From NCBI GenBank assembly GCA_045113275.1, contig JBGUIU010000300.1:1-64000 (forward strand): 64,000 nt of DNA. The letters run 5' to 3'. Position numbers and translations under genes: made by a program. Positions 50,044 to 57,988 of the stretch are shown piece by piece (within the stretch, counting starts at the first letter, position 1; every line of letters starts with the position of its first letter). The notes beneath the pieces were generated by a model. That model did not search any database. It worked only from the letters and a program-made list of their open reading frames with translations, and had not been told where the DNA came from. Source of the DNA: UBA1181 sp045113275 (GTDB lineage: Bacteria > Bacteroidota > Bacteroidia > Bacteroidales > Paludibacteraceae).

Positions 50044-50088
50044 AAAGAAGTGCTATGAATCAGATGATTTTGTGCACTTCTTTTTTTT
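50044..50088 (+). terminator. Intrinsic terminator after the nucleoside phosphorylase gene
   Basis: AAAGAAGTGC (50044-50053) pairs with GCACTTCTTT (50074-50083), 20-base loop, followed by a T run. Confidence 0.75.
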
Positions 50089-50149
50089 CTTTTACAATCT
50101 TGATGGACATTTATGTAATATTAGCAACTGTTTTAATGAAAAAAAGTCG

Positions 50150-50157
50150 TAACTTTG
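50150..50157 (+). promoter_or_regulatory. Probable -7 element of the activase gene
   Basis: TAACTTTG 41 bases before the start fits the Bacteroidota -7 consensus; the -33 element is not clear. Confidence 0.5.
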
Positions 50158-50197
50158 CACTCTAATTTTACTTGGACTTAAATATACCACGATATTG

Positions 50198-53100
50198 ATG
50201 AATGTTAGAGATATATTGCGTATAGGACTAGATGCTGGTTCAACAACATTGAAGTTAGTCGCTATAGACAACAAGGGTGATGTAGTTTATAAAGATTATA
50301 ATAGACATCATGCTGATATTCCAGGGACGTTATTGTCATCTTTGCAGAAGATGAAATCTCTCATGGGAAATCTGCAGATTTCAATCTGTACTACAGGATC
50401 GGCTGGAATGGGCTTGTCTGAACGATATCATCTACCTTTTGTTCAAGAGGTGGTCGCTGCTACCAAAGTTATAGAGGAGAAGTTTTCACAAACCAAAACA
50501 TTGATCGATATAGGGGGTGAGGATAGTAAGATGATATTCTTCAACAAGAATCTTCAGCCAGATATTCGTATGAATGGAAATTGCGCTGGTGGAACGGGAG
50601 CCTTTATTGATCAGATGGCGGCTATTCTGGCAGTGAGTGTGTCTGAGTTGAGCGAGATGGCTTTAAAGGCTGATATGATTTATCCTATTGCCTCTCGTTG
50701 TGGAGTATTCTCAAAGACAGATATTCAGAATCTTATTAGTTTGAATGTCAGCCGTGAGAATATTGCAGCCTCTATCTTCAATGCGGTGGTGACTCAGGTG
50801 GTTTCCACATTGTCTCGTGGTTGTGATATCTTGCCTAAGTTGTTTTTGTGTGGTGGTCCTTTTGCGTTTATTCCAGCATTGAAGAAGCTGTTAATGCAGA
50901 AGTTGTCCATGGCAGAAGAGGATGTGATATTGTGTGAACATGCTTCTGTAATACCTGCATGGGGTGCTTCGTTGTCCGTCTCAAAAGATGTTACACATCT
51001 GACATTGGATGAATACATCGCATTGTTTTCTGAAAATCGCAAAAAGATAGACATCGCACAATCGGGATTGCAACCATTGTTCCGTGATGATGCGGACTTT
51101 GAACAATGGAAGGCTTCAAAGGAGAAGAATAAGATAGAAAAGATTGATCTGGCAGATTTATCTGACGGACGTTGTTATATTGGTATCGATTCAGGTTCAA
51201 CTACCACGAAGGTGGTGGCAATGGATCCGCAGGATCGAATCTTCTTTACTTTCTATAAGAAAAATGGTGGTAAACCATTGGAGACTGTAAAAGAAGGATT
51301 GTCTCAATTGTTGGAGGAGTCTCGTGCAAAGGGGAAAAAACTGACTATTATATCTGCATGTTCTACTGGTTATGGTGAGGATTTGATCAAGACAGCATTT
51401 GAGTTGGATTATGGAATGGTAGAGACCATTGCTCATTATACTGCTGCATACAAATTGAATCCTAAGGTTTCATTCATTTTGGATATCGGTGGACAGGACA
51501 TGAAGGCTATCTTTGTTGATAAGGGTGCCATCAACCGTTTGGAAATCAATGAGGCATGTTCTTCCGGTTGTGGTTCGTTTATTGATAGTTTTGCTAAGTC
51601 GTTGGATTGTCCGATTGCAGAGTTCGTGGATCGTGCATGTAAAAGTCAAAATCCATCCGATTTAGGTACAAGATGTACTGTTTTTATGAACTCAAAGGTA
51701 AAACAATGTCTGCGTGAGGGTTCACCATTGGATGATATATCTGCCGGCTTAGCCTATTCAGTAGTGAAGAACTGCTTGTATAAGGTTTTGAAACTGAAGA
51801 GTATGGATGAGTTGGGTGACCACATTGTGTTACAGGGTGGAACGATGAGAAATAAGGCGGTAGTTCGTGCTTTTGAATGTTCTACTGGTAAGAACGTCAT
51901 CGTCTCCAATTATCCTGAATTGATGGGAGCCTACGGAGCAGCTTTGTTTGCGAAGAATAGAGTGGAGGATAAATGCAATACATTGAAACCAATGAATCGT
52001 GCATTGGAAGATGTAGTGGATCTAAGAGAATACACAGTGGAACCGATGCGATGCGTCGGATGTGAAAATAATTGTCAGATCCTGAAAAATGTATTTGCCA
52101 ATGGTAAAACATACTACTCAGGTAATAAATGTGAGAAAGTATATACAAATAAGGGAGAAAAGGATAGAACAGCGTTTAATCTGAGTCTATTCAAGAGTGA
52201 ACAGGCATTTAAGAGTAGCACCAAGGGAATGGTGAAAAATCCACTTCTCACGTTGGGTATTCCACGTGTCTTGAATATGTACGAAAACTTCCAGTTTTGG
52301 TATATTCTCTTTTCAACCTGTGGAATAGAGGTTAAAAAATCTGCACGTTCTACATTTAAGATATATGAGTCGGGCTTGAATACAGTGATGGCTGACAATA
52401 TCTGTTTCCCAGCAAAATTGGTACACGGACATGTATTGGATTTAGTGGAGAAAAAGGTGGATAGAATCTTCTTCCCGTATGTTGTTTATGAGGAGTTGGA
52501 GCCTAAATCAAACAATAGTTACAATTGTCCGGTGGTGGCAGGTTATTCAGATGTGTTGAAAAGTGCTATCAATACAAAAGAACGATATAATATACCATTG
52601 GATGCTCCTGTGATAAACTTCAAGGATGATAAGCTGTTGATGAATTCTTGTAGGTTATACCTTACACAGTTGCTGAAGGATCAATACGATGAACAGATCT
52701 TCCAAAAGGCTTTTGCAGAGGCGAAGAATGCTAAGAATAAATATGTGCAGACCATTCATGATCGTGCGGTACACACCTTGGAGGTGGCGAAGAAAGAGAA
52801 CCGTTTCGTGATATTGTTGGCAGGTCGTCCATATCATAATGATCCATTGATTCAACATAAGGTGTCAGAAATCATTGCATCGTTTGGTGTGGATGTGATT
52901 ACAGAGGATATCGTACGTGGAGTGGATACTCCATTGAAGAATTCACATATCATTCCACAATGGTCTTATATGAACCGTATCATGAAAGCTGCTCAGTGGG
53001 TGGCTAATACGGATGAGGATGTGCATTTCGTGCAGTTGACATCCTTTGGTTGCGGACCCGATGCGTTTATATTAGACGAGGTAAGTGATATATTGAAACA

Positions 53101-54481
53101 GGGCGGTAAGAATCTTACACTCTTGAAGGTGGATGATGTCAATAACGCCGGTTCATTAAGGTTGAGAATACGTTCCTTGATAGAATCATTGAAGTATAAA
53201 CATAATGATTCTGATTCGACGAAATGTGCCTTTAAAACGACGCCTGAATATTTGACGAAAGACCAGAAGAAGAAAATCTTGGTTCCATTCTTCTCAGAAT
53301 ATCATTCACCATTCATTCCGTCTATCTTCCGTCTGATGGGATACGAGATGGAGAATATGCCACCGAGTGATGCCGTCTCAGCTAAGTTGGGATTGAAATA
53401 TGCGAACAATGAGGTTTGCTATCCAGCAACGTTGGTGGTCGGTGATTGCATTCGTGCGTTGGAGTCGGGTAAATATGATGTTAATAACATCACATTTGCT
53501 ATTACGCAAACAGGAGGACAGTGTCGTGCAACAAATTATATTGCTTTGATCAAGAAAGCATTGCTTGCTGCAGGCTACGACAATATTCCTGTCGTGTCGA
53601 TCTCTATTATGAATACAATCAACGAGCAATCTGGTTTTACACCTGATGTGAAGAAAGCGGCTAAGATAACATTGTATATGTTGTTTTATGCAGATGCTAT
53701 TGCTAAGATGTATTATGCGTCAGCTGTACGTGAAAAAGAACCAGGTAAGGCAAAAGAGTTACGAGATGAATTCATCTCTCGTGCGGTTCCTTTCGTTGAT
53801 AAAAAGAGTACAAAGGCATTGTTGAGTTTGCTGGAAGAAGCTGCTATTCGATTTGGTGAGATTTCTAAGACGATGGATGTGCCTCGAATCGGTATCGTAG
53901 GTGAGATCTTTATTAAGTATAACTCCTTCGGTCATCAGCATATCGTTGATTGGTTGGTTAAAGAGGGAATAGAACCGGTTATCCCTTCATTGAATGAGTT
54001 CTTCACTCAATATTTCCCTAATGCTAAATTCAACGAGACGAATTATCTGGATTCTAAACGCTCGATTAAACAAAAGCTATTGACATTGTTGGGTGAGCGA
54101 ATCATTAAAAACATTGAAAAGAAGATCGATAAGGCTGCTTCTAAGTACAAATATTACGAGAAGATCGCTGATATCCACCATGAAGCTAAACGTGCTGAAA
54201 AGATTGTTAATCTAGCTGCACAATTTGGCGAAGGATGGTTGATTCCTGCAGAATTGGCATCATTCGCAGAAAGGGGAATCAATGCAGCTGTCAGTCTTCA
54301 ACCATTTGGATGTATAGCTAATCATGTGATATCTAAAGGAATAGAGAAGAAAGTGAAGGATATATATCCTGATATGAATATATTATTCCTGGATTTTGAT
54401 GGTGGTGTGAGTGAAGTGAATGTCTTAAATCGTATGCATTTCATTGCAAGGGCTGCAAAGAGTCAGATGAATCAAAAATAA
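50198..54481 (+). CDS. Giant 2-hydroxyacyl-CoA dehydratase activase-like ATPase
   Basis: 1427 residues from the ATG at 50198. Two BadF/BadG/BcrA-type ASKHA ATPase domains: the first (about 8-265) has IGLDAGSTTLKLVAID and NGNCAGGTGAFIDQMA; the second (about 323-575) has IGIDSGSTTTKVVAMD and EACSSGCGSFIDSFAKSL, with Cys suited to a shared 4Fe-4S cluster. A Cys-rich link (CVGCENNCQILKNVF, GNKCEKVY; about 615-645) precedes a DUF2229 domain (about 680-890) and a long C-terminal part like the dehydratase-type CoA reductase fold. Family members activate radical dehydratases by ATP-driven electron transfer; fused proteins of this size have unknown targets. No dehydratase partner is nearby. Confidence 0.9.
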   Translation: MNVRDILRIGLDAGSTTLKLVAIDNKGDVVYKDYNRHHADIPGTLLSSLQKMKSLMGNLQISICTTGSAGMGLSERYHLPFVQEVVAATKVIEEKFSQTKTLIDIGGEDSKMIFFNKNLQPDIRMNGNCAGGTGAFIDQMAAILAVSVSELSEMALKADMIYPIASRCGVFSKTDIQNLISLNVSRENIAASIFNAVVTQVVSTLSRGCDILPKLFLCGGPFAFIPALKKLLMQKLSMAEEDVILCEHASVIPAWGASLSVSKDVTHLTLDEYIALFSENRKKIDIAQSGLQPLFRDDADFEQWKASKEKNKIEKIDLADLSDGRCYIGIDSGSTTTKVVAMDPQDRIFFTFYKKNGGKPLETVKEGLSQLLEESRAKGKKLTIISACSTGYGEDLIKTAFELDYGMVETIAHYTAAYKLNPKVSFILDIGGQDMKAIFVDKGAINRLEINEACSSGCGSFIDSFAKSLDCPIAEFVDRACKSQNPSDLGTRCTVFMNSKVKQCLREGSPLDDISAGLAYSVVKNCLYKVLKLKSMDELGDHIVLQGGTMRNKAVVRAFECSTGKNVIVSNYPELMGAYGAALFAKNRVEDKCNTLKPMNRALEDVVDLREYTVEPMRCVGCENNCQILKNVFANGKTYYSGNKCEKVYTNKGEKDRTAFNLSLFKSEQAFKSSTKGMVKNPLLTLGIPRVLNMYENFQFWYILFSTCGIEVKKSARSTFKIYESGLNTVMADNICFPAKLVHGHVLDLVEKKVDRIFFPYVVYEELEPKSNNSYNCPVVAGYSDVLKSAINTKERYNIPLDAPVINFKDDKLLMNSCRLYLTQLLKDQYDEQIFQKAFAEAKNAKNKYVQTIHDRAVHTLEVAKKENRFVILLAGRPYHNDPLIQHKVSEIIASFGVDVITEDIVRGVDTPLKNSHIIPQWSYMNRIMKAAQWVANTDEDVHFVQLTSFGCGPDAFILDEVSDILKQGGKNLTLLKVDDVNNAGSLRLRIRSLIESLKYKHNDSDSTKCAFKTTPEYLTKDQKKKILVPFFSEYHSPFIPSIFRLMGYEMENMPPSDAVSAKLGLKYANNEVCYPATLVVGDCIRALESGKYDVNNITFAITQTGGQCRATNYIALIKKALLAAGYDNIPVVSISIMNTINEQSGFTPDVKKAAKITLYMLFYADAIAKMYYASAVREKEPGKAKELRDEFISRAVPFVDKKSTKALLSLLEEAAIRFGEISKTMDVPRIGIVGEIFIKYNSFGHQHIVDWLVKEGIEPVIPSLNEFFTQYFPNAKFNETNYLDSKRSIKQKLLTLLGERIIKNIEKKIDKAASKYKYYEKIADIHHEAKRAEKIVNLAAQFGEGWLIPAELASFAERGINAAVSLQPFGCIANHVISKGIEKKVKDIYPDMNILFLDFDGGVSEVNVLNRMHFIARAAKSQMNQK

Positions 54482-54501
54482 GGCAAGAAAGGATAAATAA
54501 A

Positions 54502-54543
54502 AAAATCATGTCATCAGAAGAAAACGATGGCATGATTTTTTTT
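54502..54543. terminator. Bidirectional terminator between activase and BASS-family genes
   Basis: AATCATGTCATC and GATGGCATGATT (54504-54515, 54526-54537, one G-T pair) form a 12-bp stem with A residues before and a T run after, serving both convergent genes. Confidence 0.75.
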
Positions 54544-54576
54544 GTTTTGACAGTGATGTTTTCGTGAAAGTTGGCG

Positions 54577-55539
54577 TTACTCCAGATCCTTTTTTCTACC
54601 GTTTCTATGTTTCCATAATTGGTAGGAGTTGACAAGGTTTTGCCAAAGGACATAAGAAGCAGGGGCAACAGCGATGATAGGATTGAAAAAGGTTTGAGCC
54701 ATCCAGATAGCAAGGATGGTATTTTTTTGTCCGTATGCTTGTCCGCTAGCAACTTTATTATGGTAAGGTTTCCCTAGTCTTCGTCCCACGGTGAACTGTA
54801 TCAAGCAGGTGAGCAATGCTATTAAAGCCATGTTAAAGGCGGCGGCTCTTTCGACGGATTCCATAGAGAGTAGGTCGGTGGTGGTACGTGCCATCAACAG
54901 AACCAACGCAAGGGTCCAGAGCCAAAAGGAGATACCTTGTTTCCGTTTGAAATACTCATGAATGGAAGGGATGAAAAACTTGATAATCATGGCCAGAATA
55001 AAAGGGCCGAAGATGAGCGGAAATGCTTTCCCGCAAATGGTGTTGAAGGCTTCGAGGAAGGAGAGGTCTGTCGCACCTGTTCCATGGGCGCCGATAAGCG
55101 AGAAGTAGAGGGGTGCAAATGCAGCCACGAGAAGGTTGCTTGAGATGCTATAGGTGATGATACCTGTGACATTACCACCCAGAAGACCTGTGATGACGGG
55201 AGCAGAGGTGGCCGTTGGTGCGATGAGGCAGATGAGACCAGCTTCAGCTATATTTTTATCAATTTTGAAAAGAATTAGGTAGAAGAGAATGCAGACAGAA
55301 AACTGAATGCCCAGAAGATATATGTGCCAGGGTTTCCATCGAAACTGTTTCAGATCGACTTTGCAGTAAACGATGAATAGCATGAGGAAAAGCATGTATT
55401 TAGTGATGAAAGTAATATCTTTCAACGGTTCATCCATGAAGTATTTTGTTATAAAAGAGACATCGGTGAATACGGAGTGGAATACGATTCCAACCATCAT
55501 CGAGATGAATAAGGCATACGTTTTAAGAAAGTTTATCAT
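54577..55539 (-). CDS. Bile acid:sodium symporter (BASS)-family transporter
   Basis: 320 residues with about nine or ten transmembrane helices. ICLIAPTATSAPVITGLLGGN and the paired later stretch GQKNTILAIWMAQTFFNPIIAVAPASYVLWQN carry the crossover motifs of the BASS/arsenite-permease fold. Such proteins move organic anions with sodium; the substrate here is unknown. The gene stands alone: a terminator separates it from the GlsB/YeaQ-type gene upstream, and it ends at the bidirectional terminator shared with the activase gene. Confidence 0.83.
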   Translation of the reverse strand: MINFLKTYALFISMMVGIVFHSVFTDVSFITKYFMDEPLKDITFITKYMLFLMLFIVYCKVDLKQFRWKPWHIYLLGIQFSVCILFYLILFKIDKNIAEAGLICLIAPTATSAPVITGLLGGNVTGIITYSISSNLLVAAFAPLYFSLIGAHGTGATDLSFLEAFNTICGKAFPLIFGPFILAMIIKFFIPSIHEYFKRKQGISFWLWTLALVLLMARTTTDLLSMESVERAAAFNMALIALLTCLIQFTVGRRLGKPYHNKVASGQAYGQKNTILAIWMAQTFFNPIIAVAPASYVLWQNLVNSYQLWKHRNGRKKDLE

Positions 55540-55556
55540 ATTCTTATTATTACAAA

Positions 55557-55584
55557 AAAAAGACGTACAAAGGTACGTCTTTTT
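55557..55584 (-). terminator. Terminator of the GlsB/YeaQ-type gene
   Basis: AAAAAGACGTAC (55557-55568) and GTACGTCTTTTT (55573-55584) form a perfect 12-bp stem with a four-base loop; symmetrical A/T tails let it work in both directions. Confidence 0.8.
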
Positions 55585-55610
55585 AAGCTTTTTTAGGTTT
55601 GTTCTTTACA

Positions 55611-55859
55611 TTATTTCTTTTTTATCAAAGAAAGAATCCATAATAAAATCACTGCACCCAATGTGGCTGTAATGATTTGTCCTAAATAAGGGATGCCAAG
55701 AAGACCTTCGAAGAAACCTCCGAATAACCAACCTCCGATAACACCACCTAAGATACCGATTAATAAATTAAGCAATAAACCATTGCTTGCTCCGGAAAAA
55801 AGCCTGCTACCCAGGTAACCTGCAGCTGCGCCAATTAATAAAGAAATAACTAGTTCCAT
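55611..55859 (-). CDS. GlsB/YeaQ/YmgE family membrane protein
   Basis: 82 residues, three transmembrane helices, Gly-rich: ISLLIGAAAGYLGSRLF, LLNLLIGILGGVIGGWLFGG, IITATLGAVILLWILSLI. This is the transglycosylase-associated (GlsB/YeaQ/YmgE) family, often stress-induced, with unknown biochemical function. It is monocistronic, ending at a strong terminator. Confidence 0.92.
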   Translation of the reverse strand: MELVISLLIGAAAGYLGSRLFSGASNGLLLNLLIGILGGVIGGWLFGGFFEGLLGIPYLGQIITATLGAVILLWILSLIKKK

Positions 55860-55998
55860 GTTTTGTTAGTTTTAATTTAGTATGTTAATAGCGCAACGAA
55901 ATTAGTAAATTAAGATGACAGAAAGAAATTTATTTTAGAGTTTTATCGATTATGTCTTATTTTATTCATTTGTTGAACTATTTTTGTTGTCTTGATTT

Positions 55999-56029
55999 TT
56001 TGAAAAAAAACATATTTAACTTAACTTTG
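55999..56029 (+). promoter_or_regulatory. tRNA-Arg promoter
   Basis: TTTG (55999-56002) and TAACTTTG (56022-56029), 19 bases apart, about 30 bases before the tRNA. Confidence 0.7.
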
Positions 56030-56059
56030 CATCCTAATTTTAGCCTTAGGCTAAGGTAA

Positions 56060-56131
56060 GGTTGCGTAGTTCAATGGATAGAATACGGGTTTCCTAAACC
56101 TTAGATCCGGGTTCGATTCCCGGCGCGACTA
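56060..56131 (+). tRNA. tRNA-Arg (anticodon CCT)
   Basis: Acceptor GGTTGCG pairs with CGCGACT (with two G-U pairs), anticodon loop TTCCTAA gives CCT (reads AGG), T arm CCGGGTTCGATTCCCGG, discriminator A. CCA is not encoded. The anticodon stem has one mismatch and one wobble pair at its outer end. 72 nt. Confidence 0.95.
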
Positions 56132-56344
56132 CAGATTCCTCTACGAATTGTGTAAACCGAATTTAAAAAGAACAACAGTGCTGGATGTGCGGATTTCATT
56201 CCTCTGGTAAAATAATTTAAGGTAAACAAATAAACTATTTTTAATATTTTTTAGGATTTAATAAGAATAATTCATATACTTGCAGAGGCATTTGGCCTTT
56301 ATATAGTCGATGCAATTTAATTATTAACCTTAAAAATTAGTATT

Positions 56345-56518
56345 ATGAAATTAACAGCTCCAACTAACGTCATTTTTATCATTTCCTTGATCTTAGGAAT
56401 TTTAGGTTTATTGGGTAGATTGGCAGTCATCGGTGGATTCGTTGCAGCCAACGCATTCTGGTTTGTATTCGTAGGATTAATCCTATTAGCTTTGGGTTGC
56501 TTGCTAAAAGGCCTATAA
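56345..56518 (+). CDS. 57-residue double-helix membrane protein
   Basis: A short gene (MKLTAPTNVIFIISLILG ... CLLKGL) with two hydrophobic helices, residues 8-27 and 34-54, joined by a short Gly-rich turn (RLAVIGGF). Its own leader of about 60 bases and an intrinsic terminator 20 bases after the stop mark it as a real monocistronic gene. A weak -7 element TATACTTG lies near 56274. Similar tiny proteins occur in other Bacteroidales, as far as I recall, without assigned function. Confidence 0.8.
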   Translation: MKLTAPTNVIFIISLILGILGLLGRLAVIGGFVAANAFWFVFVGLILLALGCLLKGL

Positions 56519-56537
56519 ATCCCTTATAAAGATTAGG

Positions 56538-56567
56538 AAGTCCGAGCAGTATGGTTCGGACTTTTTT
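56538..56567 (+). terminator. Terminator of the 57-residue protein gene
   Basis: AAGTCCGA (56538-56545) pairs with TCGGACTT (56556-56563), then a T run. Confidence 0.8.
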
Positions 56568-56638
56568 ATTTAAATGCTGTCATTATGAGAGGGTTATGCT
56601 AATCAGATAAAAAATATTTCAAAAAATTAGCAAAAACA

Positions 56639-56670
56639 TTTGGCGATGTAAAAAAACAGCTATATCTTTG
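56639..56670 (+). promoter_or_regulatory. tRNA-Pro promoter
   Basis: TTTG (56639-56642) and TATCTTTG (56663-56670), 20 bases apart, about 20 bases before the tRNA. Confidence 0.7.
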
Positions 56671-56689
56671 CATCGCTTTTTAAGAGAAA

Positions 56690-56764
56690 CGAGGTGTAGC
56701 GCAGTCCGGTTAGCGCATCTGGTTTGGGACCAGAGGGTCGGGGGTTCGAATCCCTTCACCTCGA
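56690..56764 (+). tRNA. tRNA-Pro (anticodon TGG)
   Basis: Acceptor CGAGGTG pairs perfectly with CACCTCG, anticodon arm TCTGG-TTTGGGA-CCAGA gives anticodon TGG, T arm GGGGGTTCGAATCCCTT, discriminator A. CCA not encoded. 75 nt. The usual Pro-type unpaired first-base context (C1) is present. Confidence 0.97.
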
Positions 56765-56765
56765 C

Positions 56766-56801
56766 AATAGGAGAACAGAGATGTTCTCCTATTTTGTTTT
56801 T
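56766..56801 (+). terminator. Terminator of tRNA-Pro
   Basis: AATAGGAGAAC (56766-56776) and GTTCTCCTATT (56783-56793), perfect 11-bp stem, then TTTGTTTTT-like tail directly after the tRNA. Confidence 0.85.
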
Positions 56802-56810
56802 AGGAGAAAA

Positions 56811-56873
56811 CAACAACATAATATGTTGTTGAAGATCGGGTGGTCATCTTGCAATATCCGTTAAATATGCAAG
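56811..56873. repeat. Two inverted repeats downstream of tRNA-Pro
   Basis: CAACAACATA/TATGTTGTTG (56811-56831, one-base centre) and CTTGCA...TGCAAG (56848-56873) follow each other. Neither has a T run. No gene lies between here and the promoter at 56957. Confidence 0.6.
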
Positions 56874-56956
56874 ATATGGAACAACCAAATCACGAGGACC
56901 GACAATGTGTAGAGCATAGATTATAGGTGAGTAGGGTAAATTTGTTGAATTAACAA

Positions 56957-56987
56957 TTGTTCATTCCATAATTTTACGTTATTTTTG
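56957..56987 (+). promoter_or_regulatory. Promoter of the outer-membrane barrel gene
   Basis: TTG (56957-56959) and TATTTTTG (56980-56987), 20 bases apart; start codon 66 bases further. Confidence 0.6.
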
Positions 56988-57053
56988 TAAGTTGTTAAAC
57001 GTTCTGAATGAGAAGAATTTGTATCATTCCGAGTGAATTTGGATGTGAATAGT

Positions 57054-57935
57054 ATGAAAAAAATAGCATTATTTATTATTTCTATTGCATTTTCTCTTGA
57101 TTGCTTGATCGCACAGAATCAAGAGAAAAAAGAGATTATTAATTTCGGAGTAGAGGTTGGCGCTTATGTCTTGACCAAAGATGTGGCACCTCCAGAGAAT
57201 GTTCGATTCTCAGAAAGAGGCGCTCATGCGTATTATATTCCTTGGAATATAGGGGCAATGGGTGAGTTCTTGTTTGGACAGGGAATGTTCGGTGTGGGTA
57301 CTGGTCTTCGTCTGACAAGCTATACTGCTTATTATGGTGGAAAAAAGTCTAAGCATCCATATGAGTGGAACATGGATCCATCTACTGTAGATGGTCATTA
57401 TATTAGTCTTTATAGTATAAAACAATCGAATAACTATTTAGGATTTCCTGTTTCTTTTAGAATATTCTTTGTTTCAAAAGAAAAGGTGGTAAGACCTTAT
57501 TTCAAATTGGATCTCGCCTTTAATTTCTTGGTGGCAAATAAGAACACGATCAAGTTCGTAGAGCCTGATACTCCGTTGAATTACATAGATCAGATAAATA
57601 GTGATTTGGGTGATCCTGAGAAGTTTAATTCTACGTTGGATTTTGCGTATGGATTGCGTATTGGAAAGGATCCGTTCTATGTTAATGCAGAGTTGCATTA
57701 TCCTTCTTTTTTGCTGACAGACAGTCCAGTCTCATTTTTCCAAACCAGTGATTTGACAATGTTGAATTTTGGTTTCAAGGTGGGTCTCCAGGTGCCAATC
57801 TCATGGAGGGAATACAAAGAAAGACCTGAAGTTGAAGAGGAGATTCAATCAGATCTTATCCCAGAAGGTAACGAGATGGAGAAACATCCTATAGATGAGA
57901 ATGGTGCTTTTAAAAAAGATAACGAGAATGAATGA
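57054..57935 (+). CDS. Predicted outer-membrane beta-barrel protein
   Basis: 293 residues from the ATG at 57054, which gives a clean signal peptide (KKIALFIISIAFSLDCLIAQ); an in-frame ATG at 57033 adds seven polar residues. Alternating hydrophobic/aromatic strands (INFGVEVGAYVLTK, GMFGVGTGLRLTSYTAYYGG, YLGFPVSFRIFF, FYVNAELHYPSFL, LTMLNFGFKVGLQVP) suit a PorT/OmpW-like small barrel (PF13568-like). The last 40 residues (EVEEEIQSDLIPEGNEMEKHP) are an acidic tail. Transcribed alone, ending at the terminator at 57938; the TamB/TamL genes follow, but on a separate unit. Confidence 0.7.
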   Translation: MKKIALFIISIAFSLDCLIAQNQEKKEIINFGVEVGAYVLTKDVAPPENVRFSERGAHAYYIPWNIGAMGEFLFGQGMFGVGTGLRLTSYTAYYGGKKSKHPYEWNMDPSTVDGHYISLYSIKQSNNYLGFPVSFRIFFVSKEKVVRPYFKLDLAFNFLVANKNTIKFVEPDTPLNYIDQINSDLGDPEKFNSTLDFAYGLRIGKDPFYVNAELHYPSFLLTDSPVSFFQTSDLTMLNFGFKVGLQVPISWREYKERPEVEEEIQSDLIPEGNEMEKHPIDENGAFKKDNENE

Positions 57936-57937
57936 TT

Positions 57938-57968
57938 TGTGAGGCGTGTTTATGCCTCACACTTTTTT
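57938..57968 (+). terminator. Terminator before tamB
   Basis: TGTGAGGC (57938-57945) and GCCTCACA (57954-57961), perfect 8-bp stem with an eight-base loop and a T run. Confidence 0.8.
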
Positions 57969-57988
57969 CTACAGCTTTGTGTCACTGA

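Noticed and set aside
56619..56819. Minus-strand 66-residue frame over tRNA-Pro
   Set aside because: It is the well-known spurious frame antisense to this tRNA.
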